From contig MNCI01024892.1 in NCBI GenBank assembly GCA_015680685.1, positions 1,157,238 to 1,215,331 of the forward strand: a stretch of 58,094 nt of DNA, read 5' to 3'. This stretch comes from Gnetum montanum (taxonomy: Eukaryota > Streptophyta > Gnetopsida > Gnetales > Gnetaceae). A program made the position numbers and the translations under genes. Below the pieces are notes generated by a model. The model made no database searches, was not told the origin of the DNA, and saw only the letters and a program-made list of their open reading frames with translations. Below, piece after piece: positions 57,416 through 58,094 of the stretch (positions are counted from its first letter, which is position 1; each line of letters begins with the position of its first letter).

Positions 57416-58094
57416 ATGGCTTCTTCTCACGAAATCAACTCACCTAAGGACAATACAGGAGAAAGTCAGCATCATACGCATAACTGAGATCAACCATGTC
57501 CTCAACAATCCAAAGTCACATATACTCATCCCGATGAGTATGTGCCGGATTTTACCTTTGTTTTCCATCAAGATGAGCAACTGCGGTGGAGAGACATGCA
57601 AGGTAACATCGTGTTACCCCCAGATCGATCCACTTCCAACATGCTTTTCCATGCCTTGGTACAGATTGGCATGCATAAGCTGTTCACTGAATACGTTTTG
57701 GATGACCATGATACAAGGGATTATCGTCCCACAAAAGCCCAACGTATTCGGGATGCAAGGCAGGAGAGCCAACATTCACTACTGAAGGGCAAGGTTCCCC
57801 ACATCATTAGTGAAATAGAAGAAGAGGAACCCCTCACGATGGGTTTCTTAGAAAATGATGTTCCTCCTCCTCACTCTAGTGAAGAGGTTAGGCATCAGGG
57901 CCTTAGATCAATGATACATATTCTAGGCTCTGATCCCCGTGAGCACCAGCTGTTCATGGCAGGAACAACTACTCACACTAATGACAGACATCTTGATCGT
58001 CACGACAATCAAGGACCAAGAAGCCAAAGAGAAGGTAAGCAACATCACCATGGTGATGGATCCCCTTCTTCTTCTCCTTCATCTCATCATTCAC
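57416..58094 (+). pseudogene. gag of element D, N-terminal part
   Basis: ATG at 57416 (MASSHEINSPKDNTG), a TGA at 57485 and then an open frame to the window end. It shares YVPDFTFVFHQDEQLRWRDM and GNIVLPPDRS with B and C and the later SQREGKQHHHGDGSPSSSPS. The sole stop, likely from CGA, makes it the least damaged Athila-like gag here. The 3' part is off the window. Confidence 0.85.

Larger units (their letters stand above)
57358..58094 (+). mobile_element. Element D, continuation after the E insertion
   Basis: The leader and gag of D resume here and run off the window. Confidence 0.85.

Overview
The window is nuclear DNA of a seed plant, most likely a conifer. It is low in GC and is dominated by large, old, mutation-ridden and nested LTR retrotransposons, with only one intact cellular gene: a single-exon dirigent-family gene at 37076-37708 (minus). 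The conifer assignment is an inference from repeat size, age and nesting; no species marker was recognised.

Layout. (1) 345-2382, minus: fragment of a Ty1/copia element (gag, zinc knuckle, integrase start) with an LTR and a tRNA-iMet primer site. (2) 2468 to about 16930, plus: element A, a Ty3/gypsy element of the Tat type (two RNase H domains), truncated at its 3' end. (3) About 16925-25537, minus: element B, Athila-like gypsy. (4) 25763-34206, plus: element C, same family as B, complete with two LTRs and a 5-bp target duplication ATGGG. (5) 34212-42682: sparse DNA with the dirigent gene, its promoter, a short CACGTG-bearing tandem array and an AT-rich tract. (6) 42712-43812: two broken Athila-like LTRs. 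(7) 43813-58094, plus: element D, Athila-like, whose leader is split by element E (44912-57357), a second and younger Tat-like element flanked by the duplication AGGGT. E contains an assembly gap beside an inverted contig piece.

The most interesting content lies inside the Tat-like elements A and E. Both carry, between protease and reverse transcriptase, a large gene on the opposite strand with canonical GT-AG introns. In A it also has its own TATA box and a clean first exon. Exon joins preserve the reading frame in both copies (three of three introns in E). I do not recognise the protein. Arrays of a short hairpin repeat (stem GGYC/GRCC, six-base loop, then TTAAACTAGT or a variant) lie at the borders between the gag-pro, antisense-gene, pol and 3' LTR modules, and their stems vary in a compensatory way.

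The Athila-like LTRs (B, C, D and an older solo copy) share a 14-bp stem-loop near their 3' ends whose stem sequence changes between families while pairing is kept. The LTR of D adds three modules in which each module reuses its own stem sequence in two hairpins. The LTRs of A and E carry long near-perfect palindromes. Together these point to selection on RNA structure in these elements. The dirigent gene is independent of the retroelements and is probably the only functional protein-coding gene of the host here.
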